From positions 22,570 through 86,569 of the forward strand of contig CAZMZP010000075.1 of the NCBI GenBank assembly GCA_964570935.1: a stretch of DNA of 64,000 nucleotides, written 5' to 3'. The stretch is from JAFGJU01 sp964570935 (lineage in GTDB: Bacteria; Eisenbacteria; RBG-16-71-46; JAFGJU01). This document shows positions 53,478 to 62,959 of the stretch, in pieces; the first letter of the stretch is position 1, and each line of letters starts with the position of its first letter. The position numbers and the translations under genes were made by a program. The notes beneath the pieces are model-generated. The model searched no databases, was not told the origin of the DNA, and saw nothing but the letters and a program-made list of their open reading frames with translations.

Positions 53478-54689
53478 ATGCCGAATGTAAGACTGCCCGA
53501 CGACGTGGTCGTTCCGGGGCAAAGCAAGATAGTGCTGCTCGTGCTGGACGGACTGGGTGGAATCCAGGACCCCCGTCACGGCAAGACGGAGCTCCAGGCG
53601 GCCCGCACGCCGAACCTCGACAAGCTGGCCGCGGAGGGCACGTGCGGAGTGCTCGACCCGATCGCGCCCGGGATCACGCCCGGCAGCGGTCCCGCGCACA
53701 TGGCGCTGTTCGGATACGACCCCCTGACATGCAACATCGGAAGGGGAGTGCTGTCCGCTCTCGGCGTGGGCTTCGACCTGACACCCAGGGACCTCGCCGC
53801 CAGAGCGAACTTCGCCACCGTGGATTCCGCCGGGAACATCACGGACAGACGCGCCGGAAGAATCTCCTCGGAGGAGAACTCGAGGCTGTGCGAGAAGATC
53901 GCCGGGTCCGTGAGGCTGCCCCCGGGCGTGGAGCTCTTCATCCAGACGGAGCGGGAGCACAGGGCCGTGGTGGTGTTCAGGGGCGACGGGCTTCACGACG
54001 CAGTCTCGGACACGGACCCTCAGCGCACCGGCGTCAAGCCGCTGGACCCGGTTCCGCTCGTCCCCGAAGCCGGGAAGGCTTCCGGCATCGTGCGCTCGTT
54101 CCTGGACCAGGCGCACCGGGCGCTGGCCGACGAACGGCCGGCCAACGCCGTCCTGCTCAGGGGGTTCGCGGTTCAGAGACCGTACGCGTCCTTCGCGGAG
54201 CGCTTCAAGCTGCGGGCGGCGGCGATAGCCAAATACCCGATGTACAGGGGGCTGGCGCGGCTCATCGGCATGGAGGTCCTTCCGGCGCGCGAGGACCTGG
54301 ACGCCGAGATGGAGCTCCTGCGAGATGAATTCCGGAAACACGACTTCTTCTACTTCCACGTGAAGAAGACCGACAGCAGCGGTGAAGACGGCGACTTCGC
54401 CGCGAAAGTGAAGGCGATAGAACACGTGGACTCGAGGATTCCCCACCTGATGGCGCTGTCACCCGACGTGGTCGTGGTGACGGCGGACCACTCGACGCCG
54501 TCGCTGCTCGGCGCTCACAGCTGGCACCCCGTGCCCGTGCTCCTCAGGGCGAAGAGCTGCAGGGTGGACGAAGTCGGAGCCTTCGACGAGATAAGCTGCG
54601 CGAGAGGCGGGTTCGGCAGGATGCCGATGGTCACCTTAATGAGCTTGATACTCGCCCACGCGGGACGTCTGAGCAAGTACGGCGCGTGA
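53478..54689 (+). CDS. apgM: Archaeal-type 2,3-bisphosphoglycerate-independent phosphoglycerate mutase
   Basis: 403 residues. Interconverts 3- and 2-phosphoglycerate in glycolysis/gluconeogenesis. Alkaline-phosphatase-superfamily motifs: VLLVLDGLGG (metal), GITPGSGPAHMALFGY (nucleophile Ser), HVKKTDSSGEDGDFAAKV and VTADHSTPS with metal ligands; GRISSEEN also fits ApgM. Length about 400 is that of the archaeal-type enzyme rather than bacterial GpmI (about 510). GGAGGG lies upstream of the ATG. Confidence 0.94.
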   Translation: MPNVRLPDDVVVPGQSKIVLLVLDGLGGIQDPRHGKTELQAARTPNLDKLAAEGTCGVLDPIAPGITPGSGPAHMALFGYDPLTCNIGRGVLSALGVGFDLTPRDLAARANFATVDSAGNITDRRAGRISSEENSRLCEKIAGSVRLPPGVELFIQTEREHRAVVVFRGDGLHDAVSDTDPQRTGVKPLDPVPLVPEAGKASGIVRSFLDQAHRALADERPANAVLLRGFAVQRPYASFAERFKLRAAAIAKYPMYRGLARLIGMEVLPAREDLDAEMELLRDEFRKHDFFYFHVKKTDSSGEDGDFAAKVKAIEHVDSRIPHLMALSPDVVVVTADHSTPSLLGAHSWHPVPVLLRAKSCRVDEVGAFDEISCARGGFGRMPMVTLMSLILAHAGRLSKYGA

Positions 54690-54764
54690 CGGTACGCCGG
54701 CGAGTGCGGGCCGGCGCCGGGAAGGCGGCTGGCCGGTCACGCACGAGGGAAAGGGAGGTTCGAA

Positions 54765-55325
54765 TTGGCCGAAGAAAACGATCACGAAGCCGCAGTCGGC
54801 AGATGGCGCAAGGCAGTTGAAGACAACCCGTTCGACCCCGGAGCGCACTACGGCCTGGGTGTGGCCTACGGCCAGTGCCGCATGTACCTGGAGGCGATCG
54901 AAGAGCTGCGGAAGGCGGCCAAGCTCTCGCCCGACGACGCGGACATAAAGCTGGGCCTGGGCCTGATGTACAGCCAGGCCGGGTTTCCGGAAGAGGCGAT
55001 CGAGCAGCTCAAGGGAGCCTCCGCCATCCTGCCGGAGGACTCGGACGTTCGTTCCAGCCTCGGCCAGGTCTACATGAAGGTTGGCCGCTTCGACGAAGCC
55101 ATAGAGGAGCTGCGCAAGGCCGCGACCCTCAGGCCCAACGACAGGGAGATCTACTATCTGCTGGGGGACGCGTACTGCTACAAGGGCATGTACGACGAGG
55201 CCGCGGCGGAATACAAGAAGTCAATGAGAGAGCTGCAGCTGGAGAGCTTCAAGAGAATGCGCGGGGTCCAGCAGCAGAGCAGGGAGAAGATAAAGGCCAG
55301 GCTGTCCAAGCCCGCCAACGAATAG
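54765..55325 (+). CDS. TPR-repeat protein
   Basis: 186 residues from TTG 54765 with GGGAGG six bases upstream. About four TPR-like repeats (NPFDPGAHYGLGVAYGQ, LSPDDADIKLGLGLMYSQAG, LPEDSDVRSSLGQVYMKVG, RPNDREIYYLLGDAYCYKG), then a Lys/Arg-rich helical tail. No signal peptide, so a cytoplasmic scaffold is likely. It precedes SppA by 37 bases and may be its neighbour in a quality-control operon. Confidence 0.86.
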   Translation: MAEENDHEAAVGRWRKAVEDNPFDPGAHYGLGVAYGQCRMYLEAIEELRKAAKLSPDDADIKLGLGLMYSQAGFPEEAIEQLKGASAILPEDSDVRSSLGQVYMKVGRFDEAIEELRKAATLRPNDREIYYLLGDAYCYKGMYDEAAAEYKKSMRELQLESFKRMRGVQQQSREKIKARLSKPANE

Positions 55326-55362
55326 ACTCGAAGCTGGACCACAATCGAAGGAGGATTGGGAA

Positions 55363-57117
55363 ATGTCCGCCAGACGGTCACTGATAGCGCTACTGGTTTT
55401 TTTCTGCGTGCTGATCTTCATAGCGGTGGTTTTCGTCCTGGTGTTCGTGGGAAGAGCGCCCGAAGTCAAGGAGGGAAGCTACCTGGTCCTGTCGCTCGGC
55501 GGAGACATTCCGGAGGAGTCTTCCGGCTACTTCGACATGCCGTTCCTCGAGAAAGAACAGGTCACGATGAAGACTCTGCTCGAATGCGTGGAGAAAGCGA
55601 AGGTCGACCGGCGGATAGACGGAATCGTGGTCAAGATCATGCCCTTCTCCTTCGGCTGGAGCAAGGCTCACGAAATCAGAGAGAAGCTGGCCTGGTTCAA
55701 GGCGAACTCCAAGAAGCCGGTCGTGGCCTACATGATAATGGGCGGTGACAAGGAATACGCGCTGGCGAGCGTCTGCGACAAGCTGCTGATGCCCGAGGAG
55801 GGCGAGCTGTTCCTAGACGGCCTCATGTCCGAGGTCGTGTTCCTGAGGGGCATGCTGGACAAGATGGGCGTTGTCCCCGACCTCGAACACATCGGCGCCT
55901 ACAAGAGCGCCTCCGACATGCTCACGCAGCGGACGTTCACTGAGGCGCACAGAGAGGTCACCAACTCCATGCTGGACGACGGGTTTTCGAGGCTCCTCAA
56001 GGTGATCGCTGACGCGAAGGGCCTGAGCACCGCGGAAGTAAAGAAGATCGTGGACTCTGGCCCCTACACGGCTGCGGAGGCCTACAAAGCCGGTCTCGTG
56101 GACAGCCTCTTGTACGAAGACGAGCTGCCCGGGGTGCTGGGAGTCGAGAACGAGAGTCACTTCAAGACGGTTTCGCTGGAGGACTACGCAAGGGTGAAGT
56201 CCTCCACGCTCAAGCTGGGAAGAGGGCCCAAGATAGCCCTGGTCTATGCGGTAGGCACCATCACCGAAGGGAAGAGCTCCTTCAGCCCCATGTGGGGCAG
56301 GACCCTGGGCTCCGACACCATGGTGGAGGCGCTGAAGGAAGCCGCCAGGGACGGGGACATCAAGGCCATAGTCCTCAGAATAGACAGTCCCGGTGGTTCC
56401 GGCCTCGCGTCTGACTTCATCTGGCGGGAAGTGAACAGGGCCAAGGCCAGAAAGCCGTTCATAGCCTCCATGTCGGACGTCGCCGGGTCCGGCGGCTATT
56501 ACATCGCCATGGCGGCGGACACGATCGTGGCCGAGCCGGGCACAATCACGGGTTCGATCGGAGTTGTGAGCGGGAAGTTCGCCACAGCCGGGCTCTACTC
56601 CAAGCTGGGTGTGAATCGGGAAATCGTCACGCGCGGCGAGCGCGCCGCGATGTTCTCGGACGTCCGCGCCTTCACGCCCGCCGAACGCCGAAAGCTGCTG
56701 GAGCGATTGTGGGAGTTCTACACGAGCTTCTTGCGGAAGGTGGCCCAGGGCCGTGGCATGACGGAGGAAGAAGTCGACAAAGTCGGCCGGGGGAGAGTCT
56801 GGACCGGGGCTCAGGCCGTCGAGATAGGCCTCGTGGACGTCCTTGGAGGGCTGGACGAGTCGGTCGAGCTGGCTAAGGCCAGAGCCGGCATCCCGAAGGA
56901 GTCGGAAGTCACCCTGGTGGTGTTTCCCAAGCGAAAGATATCCATGCTGCAGAAGATAGTGAGAGCCTTCTCCGCCGAGTCGTACGAGACGTTCGAGGCG
57001 AGCCTGGGGGTGTTTGCCCCGGGCGGGAAGGCGACCCTCGAGGCGCTTCGTGCGGGAAGCCTGTTTTATCCCGGCGAGTCCCTGTACCTGATGCCATATC
57101 GGATCGAGACGCAGTAG
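55363..57117 (+). CDS. sppA: Signal peptide peptidase SppA, long (67 kDa-like) type
   Basis: 584 residues with two tandem ClpP-like domains. N-terminal helix LIALLVFFCVLIFIAVVFVL anchors it. Catalytic Lys181 in GAYKSASD and Ser376 in AGSGGYYIA match the dyad of long SppA. It degrades cleaved signal peptides in the membrane. Ribosome site AAGGAGG. Confidence 0.93.
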   Translation: MSARRSLIALLVFFCVLIFIAVVFVLVFVGRAPEVKEGSYLVLSLGGDIPEESSGYFDMPFLEKEQVTMKTLLECVEKAKVDRRIDGIVVKIMPFSFGWSKAHEIREKLAWFKANSKKPVVAYMIMGGDKEYALASVCDKLLMPEEGELFLDGLMSEVVFLRGMLDKMGVVPDLEHIGAYKSASDMLTQRTFTEAHREVTNSMLDDGFSRLLKVIADAKGLSTAEVKKIVDSGPYTAAEAYKAGLVDSLLYEDELPGVLGVENESHFKTVSLEDYARVKSSTLKLGRGPKIALVYAVGTITEGKSSFSPMWGRTLGSDTMVEALKEAARDGDIKAIVLRIDSPGGSGLASDFIWREVNRAKARKPFIASMSDVAGSGGYYIAMAADTIVAEPGTITGSIGVVSGKFATAGLYSKLGVNREIVTRGERAAMFSDVRAFTPAERRKLLERLWEFYTSFLRKVAQGRGMTEEEVDKVGRGRVWTGAQAVEIGLVDVLGGLDESVELAKARAGIPKESEVTLVVFPKRKISMLQKIVRAFSAESYETFEASLGVFAPGGKATLEALRAGSLFYPGESLYLMPYRIETQ

Positions 57118-57163
57118 ACGGCGGCGCGACCCCCGCCGCGGGCGCCGGAAGGAGGCGGTCAAC

Positions 57164-57994
57164 ATGAGCAGGAATCTGTTGTGCGCGGGCGCAATCCTGA
57201 TTCTGTTGTGCGCGCCTGCCGGGCGTTCGGCCGGCACCGGCGATGTCCGTCCAAGCTCGGAGACGCCCCTCGGCTTAATGGTTCTGTCTCAGGCCACTTC
57301 GTGCGACGCCGGCGCGGCTGAGGCCTCACCGGCGAAGGTCACGCCGAAAAAGGGAGTGCAGGCCATGCTGGAAAAAATACACTGGCTGGGACACGACTGC
57401 TTCAGAGTGGACGGCGAGAAGGTGGTGTATTTCGACCCGTTCGAACTTGGCGCCGGAATGGTTCCGGCGGACGTGGTGTTGGTCTCGCACGACCACTTCG
57501 ACCATTGCTCGCCCGCGGACATAGCTGCCGTGACTAAGAAGGGCACGGTCGTGGTCACGACGGCTGCCTGCGCCAAGAAGCTGAAGGGGGAGATCAAGGT
57601 CGTCAAGCCGGGCGACAAGCTGGCGGTTCAGGGTATCAGCATAGAGGTCGTTCCGGCCTACAACGTGGACCCCGCGCGCAAGCAGTTTCACCCGCCCGGC
57701 GCCGGCGGCGCGGGTTTCATAGTCACTCTGGGGAAGAAGAGGGTGTATCACGCCGGCGACACGGACTTCATCCCGGAGATGAAGACGTTCAAAGTGGACA
57801 TCGCCCTGCTGCCGGTCTCCGGCAAGTACGTCATGACCGCGGAAGACGCCGCGAAGGCGGTCCAGGCCATGAAGCCCGAGGTGACCATCCCGATGCACTA
57901 CGGAGGCATCATCGGGGGCCGCAAGGACGCGGAAACGCTGAAGAAGCTGGTCGCGCCCCTGAGGGTCGAGATACTCACTTCAGAGAAGAAATAG
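57164..57994 (+). CDS. Exported MBL-fold hydrolase
   Basis: 276 residues. Signal peptide about 1-26, then a 45-residue unconserved stretch. From MLEKIHWLGHDCFRV it is an MBL-fold enzyme of the UPF0173/L-ascorbate-lactonase-like type, with VSHDHFDHCSP, HAGDTDFIPEM and IPMHYGGIIGG. ATG 57164 is behind AAGGAGG. The neighbouring minus-strand gene at 58099 encodes a related protein without signal, so the two may be old paralogues with different locations. Confidence 0.85.
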   Translation: MSRNLLCAGAILILLCAPAGRSAGTGDVRPSSETPLGLMVLSQATSCDAGAAEASPAKVTPKKGVQAMLEKIHWLGHDCFRVDGEKVVYFDPFELGAGMVPADVVLVSHDHFDHCSPADIAAVTKKGTVVVTTAACAKKLKGEIKVVKPGDKLAVQGISIEVVPAYNVDPARKQFHPPGAGGAGFIVTLGKKRVYHAGDTDFIPEMKTFKVDIALLPVSGKYVMTAEDAAKAVQAMKPEVTIPMHYGGIIGGRKDAETLKKLVAPLRVEILTSEKK

Positions 57995-58098
57995 CCGGAA
58001 ACCCCGGCGCGGCGTTCCCGTCGGTTCGTGCCGGGACGCGCGGAGCCGCGGCCGCCGGGTCGGCACGATGGCGTCTCCGTCCTGCTGTCCGGCCGCGC

Positions 58099-58779
58099 CT
58101 ACGTAAGCTCGAAGCTCTCGCCGGGCTTCAGCACCACGCACCTGCTGCGCGTTTCGCTCTCCACCTTCTGCTTGAAGGCGAACGGGTCCTGCTTCACCAA
58201 GTCAAACGTCCCATAGTGCATGGGGATTACGACGGCAGGCCTTATCAGCTTCACCGCCTCCAGCGCGTCTTCCGGCCCCATCGTGAAGTTGTCGCCTATG
58301 GGCAGAAGCGCCGCGTCCACCCGCCTGTCCCCTATCAGCTTCATGTCGTAGAAGAGCCCGGTGTCGCCCGCGTGGTACACGTGCTTGCCTTCGATGTCCA
58401 GGAACACTCCGGCGGGATTTCCGCCGTACGTCCCGTCGGGAAGGCACGAGCCGTGGTGGGCGATGGTCAGCTTGACAGTGCCGAAGTCGAAGCGGGCCGC
58501 GCCTCCGATGTGCAGCGGGTGAACTTTGCAGCCCAGCTTTTCTGCGTACGAGGCGATCTCAAAATTGGATATCAGCGTCGCGCCGGAGGTCTTCGCTATG
58601 GCGGGTGCGTCGCCGAAGTGGTCGCCGTGCCCGTGAGTCACGATGACGTAATCCACCTTGAGGTCTTCCTTCTTGATCGTGCACAGGGGGTTGCCCGTGA
58701 TGAACGGGTCGACGATGAGTTTCTTGCCGGCTCCCTCGATGAGGAAAGCGGAGTGGCCGTAGTAAGTGAGCTTTGTCAT
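58099..58779 (-). CDS. UPF0173-family metal-dependent hydrolase
   Basis: 226 residues from ATG 58779 (GGAGGTGACAC upstream; an ATG at 58845 lacks a site). MBL fold with LTYYGHSAFLI, VTHGHGDHFGDAP, HHGSC, YHAGDTGLFYD and VIPMHYGTFD, the full UPF0173 set. Cytoplasmic; substrate unknown. Confidence 0.93.
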   Translation of the reverse strand: MTKLTYYGHSAFLIEGAGKKLIVDPFITGNPLCTIKKEDLKVDYVIVTHGHGDHFGDAPAIAKTSGATLISNFEIASYAEKLGCKVHPLHIGGAARFDFGTVKLTIAHHGSCLPDGTYGGNPAGVFLDIEGKHVYHAGDTGLFYDMKLIGDRRVDAALLPIGDNFTMGPEDALEAVKLIRPAVVIPMHYGTFDLVKQDPFAFKQKVESETRSRCVVLKPGESFELT

Positions 58780-58997
58780 CTGGGTGTCACCTCCGGTTTG
58801 GTCTGGGACGGCCACCATACTAACACCGCGCGCCGTCCTGCTCAAGGGAGGGCCGGCGGCGGCCGTGCGGGGCGCAGTCGCGGTGCCCGCCTTCTGAACG
58901 CACCGCCTCCCGGCCGGCCGCGCAGGGCGCCCGGCCCGTCGCGCCCGGTTCTATCGCGCCGGAGGATGTGCTATTCTGAGTGACGAGGTGACTTCTG

Positions 58998-60725
58998 TTG
59001 AGCGAAGCTCAGAACGCGAAAATAGCTCGGATGTTTGACGCCATCGCGGACGTCCTGGAGTTCAAGGGCGAAATGGTGTTCCGCGTGAACGCTTATCGCC
59101 GCGCCAGCCGCGTGCTGCAGGACCTCAGGGAAGACGTCACGGTCCTGTGGAAGGACGGGAGGCTTGAAGAAGTGCCCGGAATCGGCGAGGGCCTCGCCGA
59201 GAAGATCGCCGAGTACCTCTCGACCGGCAAGATGAAAAGGTACGAGGAAATCACAAGCGGAGTCCCCTCCAGCCTCATCGAGCTGCTGCGCATACAGGGC
59301 CTCGGGCCCAAGACCCTGGCTCTGGCCCAGAAGAAGCTCAAGGTCCGGAACCTGGAAGACTTGAAGAGAGTCATAGACGACGGCTCGCTGGAAAAGCTAC
59401 CGGGCATGGGCGCCAAGAAAGTCGAGAACATCAAGAAGGGAATTCAGCTCTTCGTGGCCAGCAAGGAGAGGATGTCGATCGGCGTGGCGCTCCCGATCGC
59501 GGAACGCATCATCGCGGAGCTTCAGGAAGCCGCCGGGGTGAAACGGATCTCGGTCGCCGGCTCCCTCAGGAGACGCAGAGAGACCATAGGCGACATAGAC
59601 ATACTGTGTGACGGGAAGAACGGCGCCGAGATCATCAGCAAGTTCACGCGACTCCCCAGCGTGGCGCGCGTGCTGGCGGCCGGCGACACGAAGGGCAGCA
59701 TAGTGGTACAGGGCGGGGTCCAGGTGGACTTGAGAGTGGTGGAGCCGGACTCGTACGGCGCGGCCCTGCAGTATTTCACCGGCTCAAAGGCCCACAACGT
59801 CAGGGTCAGGGAGATGGCCAAGAAGAAGGGCCTCAAGGTGAACGAGTACGGCGTGTTCAAGGGCAAGAAGAGGATTGGGGGAAGGGACGAGGAGGACATA
59901 TACGGGGCGGTCGGGATTCCGATTATGCCGCCCGAGATACGAGAGGACTGGGGCGAGATAGAGGCGGCGGAGAAGGGAGAGCTTCCGGAGCTTGTGGAGC
60001 CGGGGGACATCAAGGGGGATTTCCACGTCCACTCGAAGTACAGCGACGGCATCGCGTCCATCGCTGACATAGCGGGGAAGGCCCGTTCCATGGGCTACAA
60101 GTTCGTTGCCGTATGCGACCACTCCCGGTCGGCCAGGTACGCAGGCGGGATGGAACCCAGGGAGCTTCTGAAGCAGATAGAGGAAATTAGGAAAGTGAAC
60201 GCCGGGCTTGGAGGGAAGGGCTTCAAGGTTCTGGCCGGCGTCGAGGTCGACATCAAGGCCGACGGCACTCTGGATTTTTCGGACGACCTGCTCGACAAGT
60301 TGGACGTGGTAGTGGCGTCCATACACAGCGGCTTCAAGCAGAGGGTGACTGAGCGGATGGTGGCGGCCATGAAGAACCCCCGCGTCCACATCATCGGCCA
60401 CCCGACCGGCAGACTCATCTCGCGACGCGAGGGCTACGAGGTCGACCTGGACAGGGTCATGGAGGCGGCCAGAGACACGGGCACCGCCTTGGAGATCAAC
60501 GCCTACTACGACAGGATAGACCTCTCGGACCTGAACTGCCGCAAGGCCAAGGAGCTGGGTGTCACACTCTCCATCGGCACCGATTCCCACAGGCTGGAGC
60601 AGCTTGAGTTCATGACGTTCGGCCTGGGTGCCGCCAGGCGCGGCTGGCTTGAGAAGAAAGACCTGCTGAACACTCTTACGGTGCCCCGTCTACTGGCCAG
60701 GCTCGGGAGCAAGGGTAAATCATGA
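58998..60725 (+). CDS. polX: DNA polymerase X / PHP 3'-5' exonuclease
   Basis: 575 residues from TTG 58998 (GAGGTGA upstream, and an extended -10 TGCTATTCT at 58969-58977). Helix-hairpin-helix parts (VPGIGEGLAEKIAEYL, LPGMGAKKVENIKKG), polymerase catalytic aspartates in GDIDIL (with VQVDLRVV), and a C-terminal PHP domain from about 340: DFHVHSKYSDG, AVCDHSRSARYAGG, GVEVDIKADGTLDF, IIGHPTGRL, GTDSHR. A gap-filling repair polymerase. ATGA overlap with the histidine kinase. Confidence 0.94.
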   Translation: MSEAQNAKIARMFDAIADVLEFKGEMVFRVNAYRRASRVLQDLREDVTVLWKDGRLEEVPGIGEGLAEKIAEYLSTGKMKRYEEITSGVPSSLIELLRIQGLGPKTLALAQKKLKVRNLEDLKRVIDDGSLEKLPGMGAKKVENIKKGIQLFVASKERMSIGVALPIAERIIAELQEAAGVKRISVAGSLRRRRETIGDIDILCDGKNGAEIISKFTRLPSVARVLAAGDTKGSIVVQGGVQVDLRVVEPDSYGAALQYFTGSKAHNVRVREMAKKKGLKVNEYGVFKGKKRIGGRDEEDIYGAVGIPIMPPEIREDWGEIEAAEKGELPELVEPGDIKGDFHVHSKYSDGIASIADIAGKARSMGYKFVAVCDHSRSARYAGGMEPRELLKQIEEIRKVNAGLGGKGFKVLAGVEVDIKADGTLDFSDDLLDKLDVVVASIHSGFKQRVTERMVAAMKNPRVHIIGHPTGRLISRREGYEVDLDRVMEAARDTGTALEINAYYDRIDLSDLNCRKAKELGVTLSIGTDSHRLEQLEFMTFGLGAARRGWLEKKDLLNTLTVPRLLARLGSKGKS

Positions 60726-61918
60726 AAGACGACGTGCTGCACAAGCTCCAGGAGCGGGTCAAGGAGCTCACCGCCCTGCACAAGACGGCCCGTATCCTCC
60801 AGGACCTGAGCAAACCGCCGGGCGCCGTCCTGCAGCAGGTGGCCAATCTTATTCCGTCCGCCTGGCAGTATCCCGAGGTGACGGCGGCGCGCATCAGGTT
60901 CGATGGAATCGGTGCGGCGACTGACGGCTTCAGGGAGACGGTCTGGAGACAGAGCGCCGCGCTCACAGTCCGCGGCGGCCACACGGGCCAGGTCGAGGTT
61001 TTCTACCTGGAGGAGCGCCCGCCGGCCGACGAAGGGCCTTTCCTGAAGGAAGAAAGAGACCTCATAGAATCCCTGGCCGAGATGCTCCGTTCCTATTTCA
61101 GGCACCTTCTGGCGGACGAGGCCCTGAAGAAGGCCCATGCCGACCTGGAAAGGGTCGTGGCTGCCAGGACCGAGGAACTGCGGGAAACCAACGCCGCGCT
61201 CCGTACGCAAATATCCGAACACGGCAAGGCCAGGAAGAAAATAGAGCTTCACCAGCGCCAGTTGAGACAGCTTGCTCTGGAGCTGTCCCTGGCCGAGGAG
61301 AGGGAGAGGAAGGAGATCGCGGAGGACCTGCACGAACACATCGGCCAGGCGCTGGCCTTCATCAAGATGAACGTGGCCGCGTTCAAGGGTGACCCCGCGT
61401 TCGTTGACTTCCGGGGGAAGATAGACGAGATCATGACGCTGCTCGACCAGACTATCCGTTACACACGGGACATGACGCTCGAGATAAGCCCGCCCGCCCT
61501 GTACGAGCTGGGCCTGGACGCCGCGCTGGACGGGTTGGCGGATCGTTTCCGCGCGAAGCACGGGTTGTCCGTAAAGGTGGAGGCCCAGCCGGAGACAGAC
61601 GGTCTGGACGAGGAGGTCGTGGTGCTTCTGTACAAGTCGATCCAGGAGCTCCTGACCAACGTGGTCAAACACGCCGGCGCCGGAAGCTCCTCGGTTCGCA
61701 TCGCGCTGGAAGACCTGTGCGTCCGCGTCGAGGTTGAGGACGACGGCCGCGGGTTCGACCCCGAAGCGCTCAAATCAGCGGGTGTGAACGACAGTTTCGG
61801 CCTGTTCAACATAGGGGAGAAGGTCAAGTACCTCGGCGGCGAGATGGAGGTCAGGTCTTCTCCCGGCTCGGGAACGACCGTCGTGCTCTTGGTCCCAACC
61901 ATGCGAGATGACAAATGA
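60722..61918 (+). CDS. NarL-type sensor histidine kinase (soluble, GAF-like input)
   Basis: 398 residues, no transmembrane helix. About residues 8-140 resemble a degenerate GAF domain, then a coiled coil (140-195). The HisKA_3 site is IAEDLHEHIGQAL with the phospho-accepting His; the HATPase part has ELLTNVVKHAGA and DDGRGFDPE and an SGTTVVLLVP end. It senses a cytoplasmic signal. Overlaps both polX and the regulator by four bases. Confidence 0.92.
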   Translation: MKDDVLHKLQERVKELTALHKTARILQDLSKPPGAVLQQVANLIPSAWQYPEVTAARIRFDGIGAATDGFRETVWRQSAALTVRGGHTGQVEVFYLEERPPADEGPFLKEERDLIESLAEMLRSYFRHLLADEALKKAHADLERVVAARTEELRETNAALRTQISEHGKARKKIELHQRQLRQLALELSLAEERERKEIAEDLHEHIGQALAFIKMNVAAFKGDPAFVDFRGKIDEIMTLLDQTIRYTRDMTLEISPPALYELGLDAALDGLADRFRAKHGLSVKVEAQPETDGLDEEVVVLLYKSIQELLTNVVKHAGAGSSSVRIALEDLCVRVEVEDDGRGFDPEALKSAGVNDSFGLFNIGEKVKYLGGEMEVRSSPGSGTTVVLLVPTMRDDK

Positions 61919-62568
61919 CTTCAATCAAACTTCTCATCGCGGACGACCATCGCCTGTTCCGTGACGGACTGCGAACGCTTCTGGACAAAGAGAAGGACAT
62001 CAGGGTGGTGGCGGAGACCACTGAAGGAGCCGAGACGGTCTCGAGGGTCTGCGAGCTGAAGCCGGACGTCGTGCTCATGGACGTGTCGATGCCCGGCCTC
62101 AACGGAATCGAGGCGACCCGCAAGATCCTCTCCCGGTGTGACAGGGTCCGGATCATAATGCTGTCCATGCACTCCGACCGCAGATTCGTGATTGAGTCGC
62201 TGAGGGCCGGTGCGGTGGGATACCTATTAAAGGACTGCGCGTTCGAAGAGCTGCTGCTGGCCATAAGGAGCGTCTGCGCGGGCAAAGTGCACCTCTCCCG
62301 TCCGATCAACGATTCGGTAGTGAGCGACTACATCGCTCTCGCCGCGGCCGCGCCGGGGTCCGCCTTCGCGGTCCTGAGCGCGCGCGAACGTGAAGTCCTG
62401 CAGCTCGTTGCGGAGGGCAAATCGACCAAGGAAACGGCCGCCAGGCTGAACGTCAGTGTCAAGACCGTGGAGACTCACCGCAAGCAGATAATGGACAAGC
62501 TCAACATCCGCAGCGTAGCCGAGCTGACCAAGTACGCAATACGAGAGGGGCTTACCCCTCTCGAATGA
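61915..62568 (+). CDS. NarL/LuxR-type response regulator
   Basis: 217 residues. Receiver domain (about 1-120): LLIADDHRLFRDGLR, phospho-Asp in KPDVVLMDVSMPGLNG, MLSMHS and GAVGYLLKDC. LuxR helix-turn-helix (about 148-210): LSAREREVLQLVAEGKSTKETA and VKTVETHRKQIMDKL. Partner of the kinase just upstream. Its last codons lie in a perfect nine-pair hairpin. Confidence 0.94.
   Translation: MTSIKLLIADDHRLFRDGLRTLLDKEKDIRVVAETTEGAETVSRVCELKPDVVLMDVSMPGLNGIEATRKILSRCDRVRIIMLSMHSDRRFVIESLRAGAVGYLLKDCAFEELLLAIRSVCAGKVHLSRPINDSVVSDYIALAAAAPGSAFAVLSAREREVLQLVAEGKSTKETAARLNVSVKTVETHRKQIMDKLNIRSVAELTKYAIREGLTPLE
62542..62563 (+). terminator. Hairpin overlapping the regulator's last codons
   Basis: Nine-pair stem CGAGAGGGG/CCCCTCTCG, loop CTTA, ending just before the TGA. 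No T-run, so it may slow exonucleases or attenuate rather than terminate. Confidence 0.35.
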
Positions 62569-62602
62569 ACTACCGAACGGCCGTCGCGCGGCCACACTCT
62601 CG

Positions 62603-62648
62603 CCGTCACGGAGCCCCGCTCCAGGCCGTCACGGAGCCCAGCTCCAGG
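62603..62648. repeat. Tandem 23-base repeat with internal hairpin
   Basis: Two adjacent copies, 62603-62625 and 62626-62648, with one mismatch; each contains GGAGC/GCTCC around a three-base loop. Confidence 0.7.
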
Positions 62649-62924
62649 TCCTCTCCTAAGGGATTTGAACTCCGAATATCAGGAACTCCCTGATTCCAGG
62701 GCCACCCCTCCCGCTGCTAACCTTAATCATAAGAATACGCCACGCGCACTTTCAGGGCGGTGGCCGACGGTAAACTGCACGGTAGCGCCAACTACTTCAC
62801 CAAGCAGTGCTGACGGTCGCCGCCCATGTTCTTGCGCCGCCGCCGGGCCCGGCGGGCCCTCCCGCGCCCCCTCCTCGGCGCCGGGCCGGCTCACGCCCGG
62901 CCCGAGCTTCCCCCATCGAAAAGC

Positions 62925-62953
62925 TTGACTCCGTACCGGGGCTGGGCTATCGT
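62925..62953 (+). promoter_or_regulatory. Sigma70-type promoter of a candidate small RNA
   Basis: TTGACT 62925-62930, 17-base spacer, TATCGT 62948-62953. Start near 62960, about 110 bases before the terminator T-run. Confidence 0.5.
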
Positions 62954-62959
62954 TGTTAT

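Noticed and set aside
62640..62720. tRNA-like stretch on the minus strand (GGAGTTCAAATCCC resembling a T-arm)
   Set aside because: The stem has mismatches, no matching acceptor strand, D-arm or anticodon arm could be drawn. It could be a remnant, but I cannot support a tRNA.
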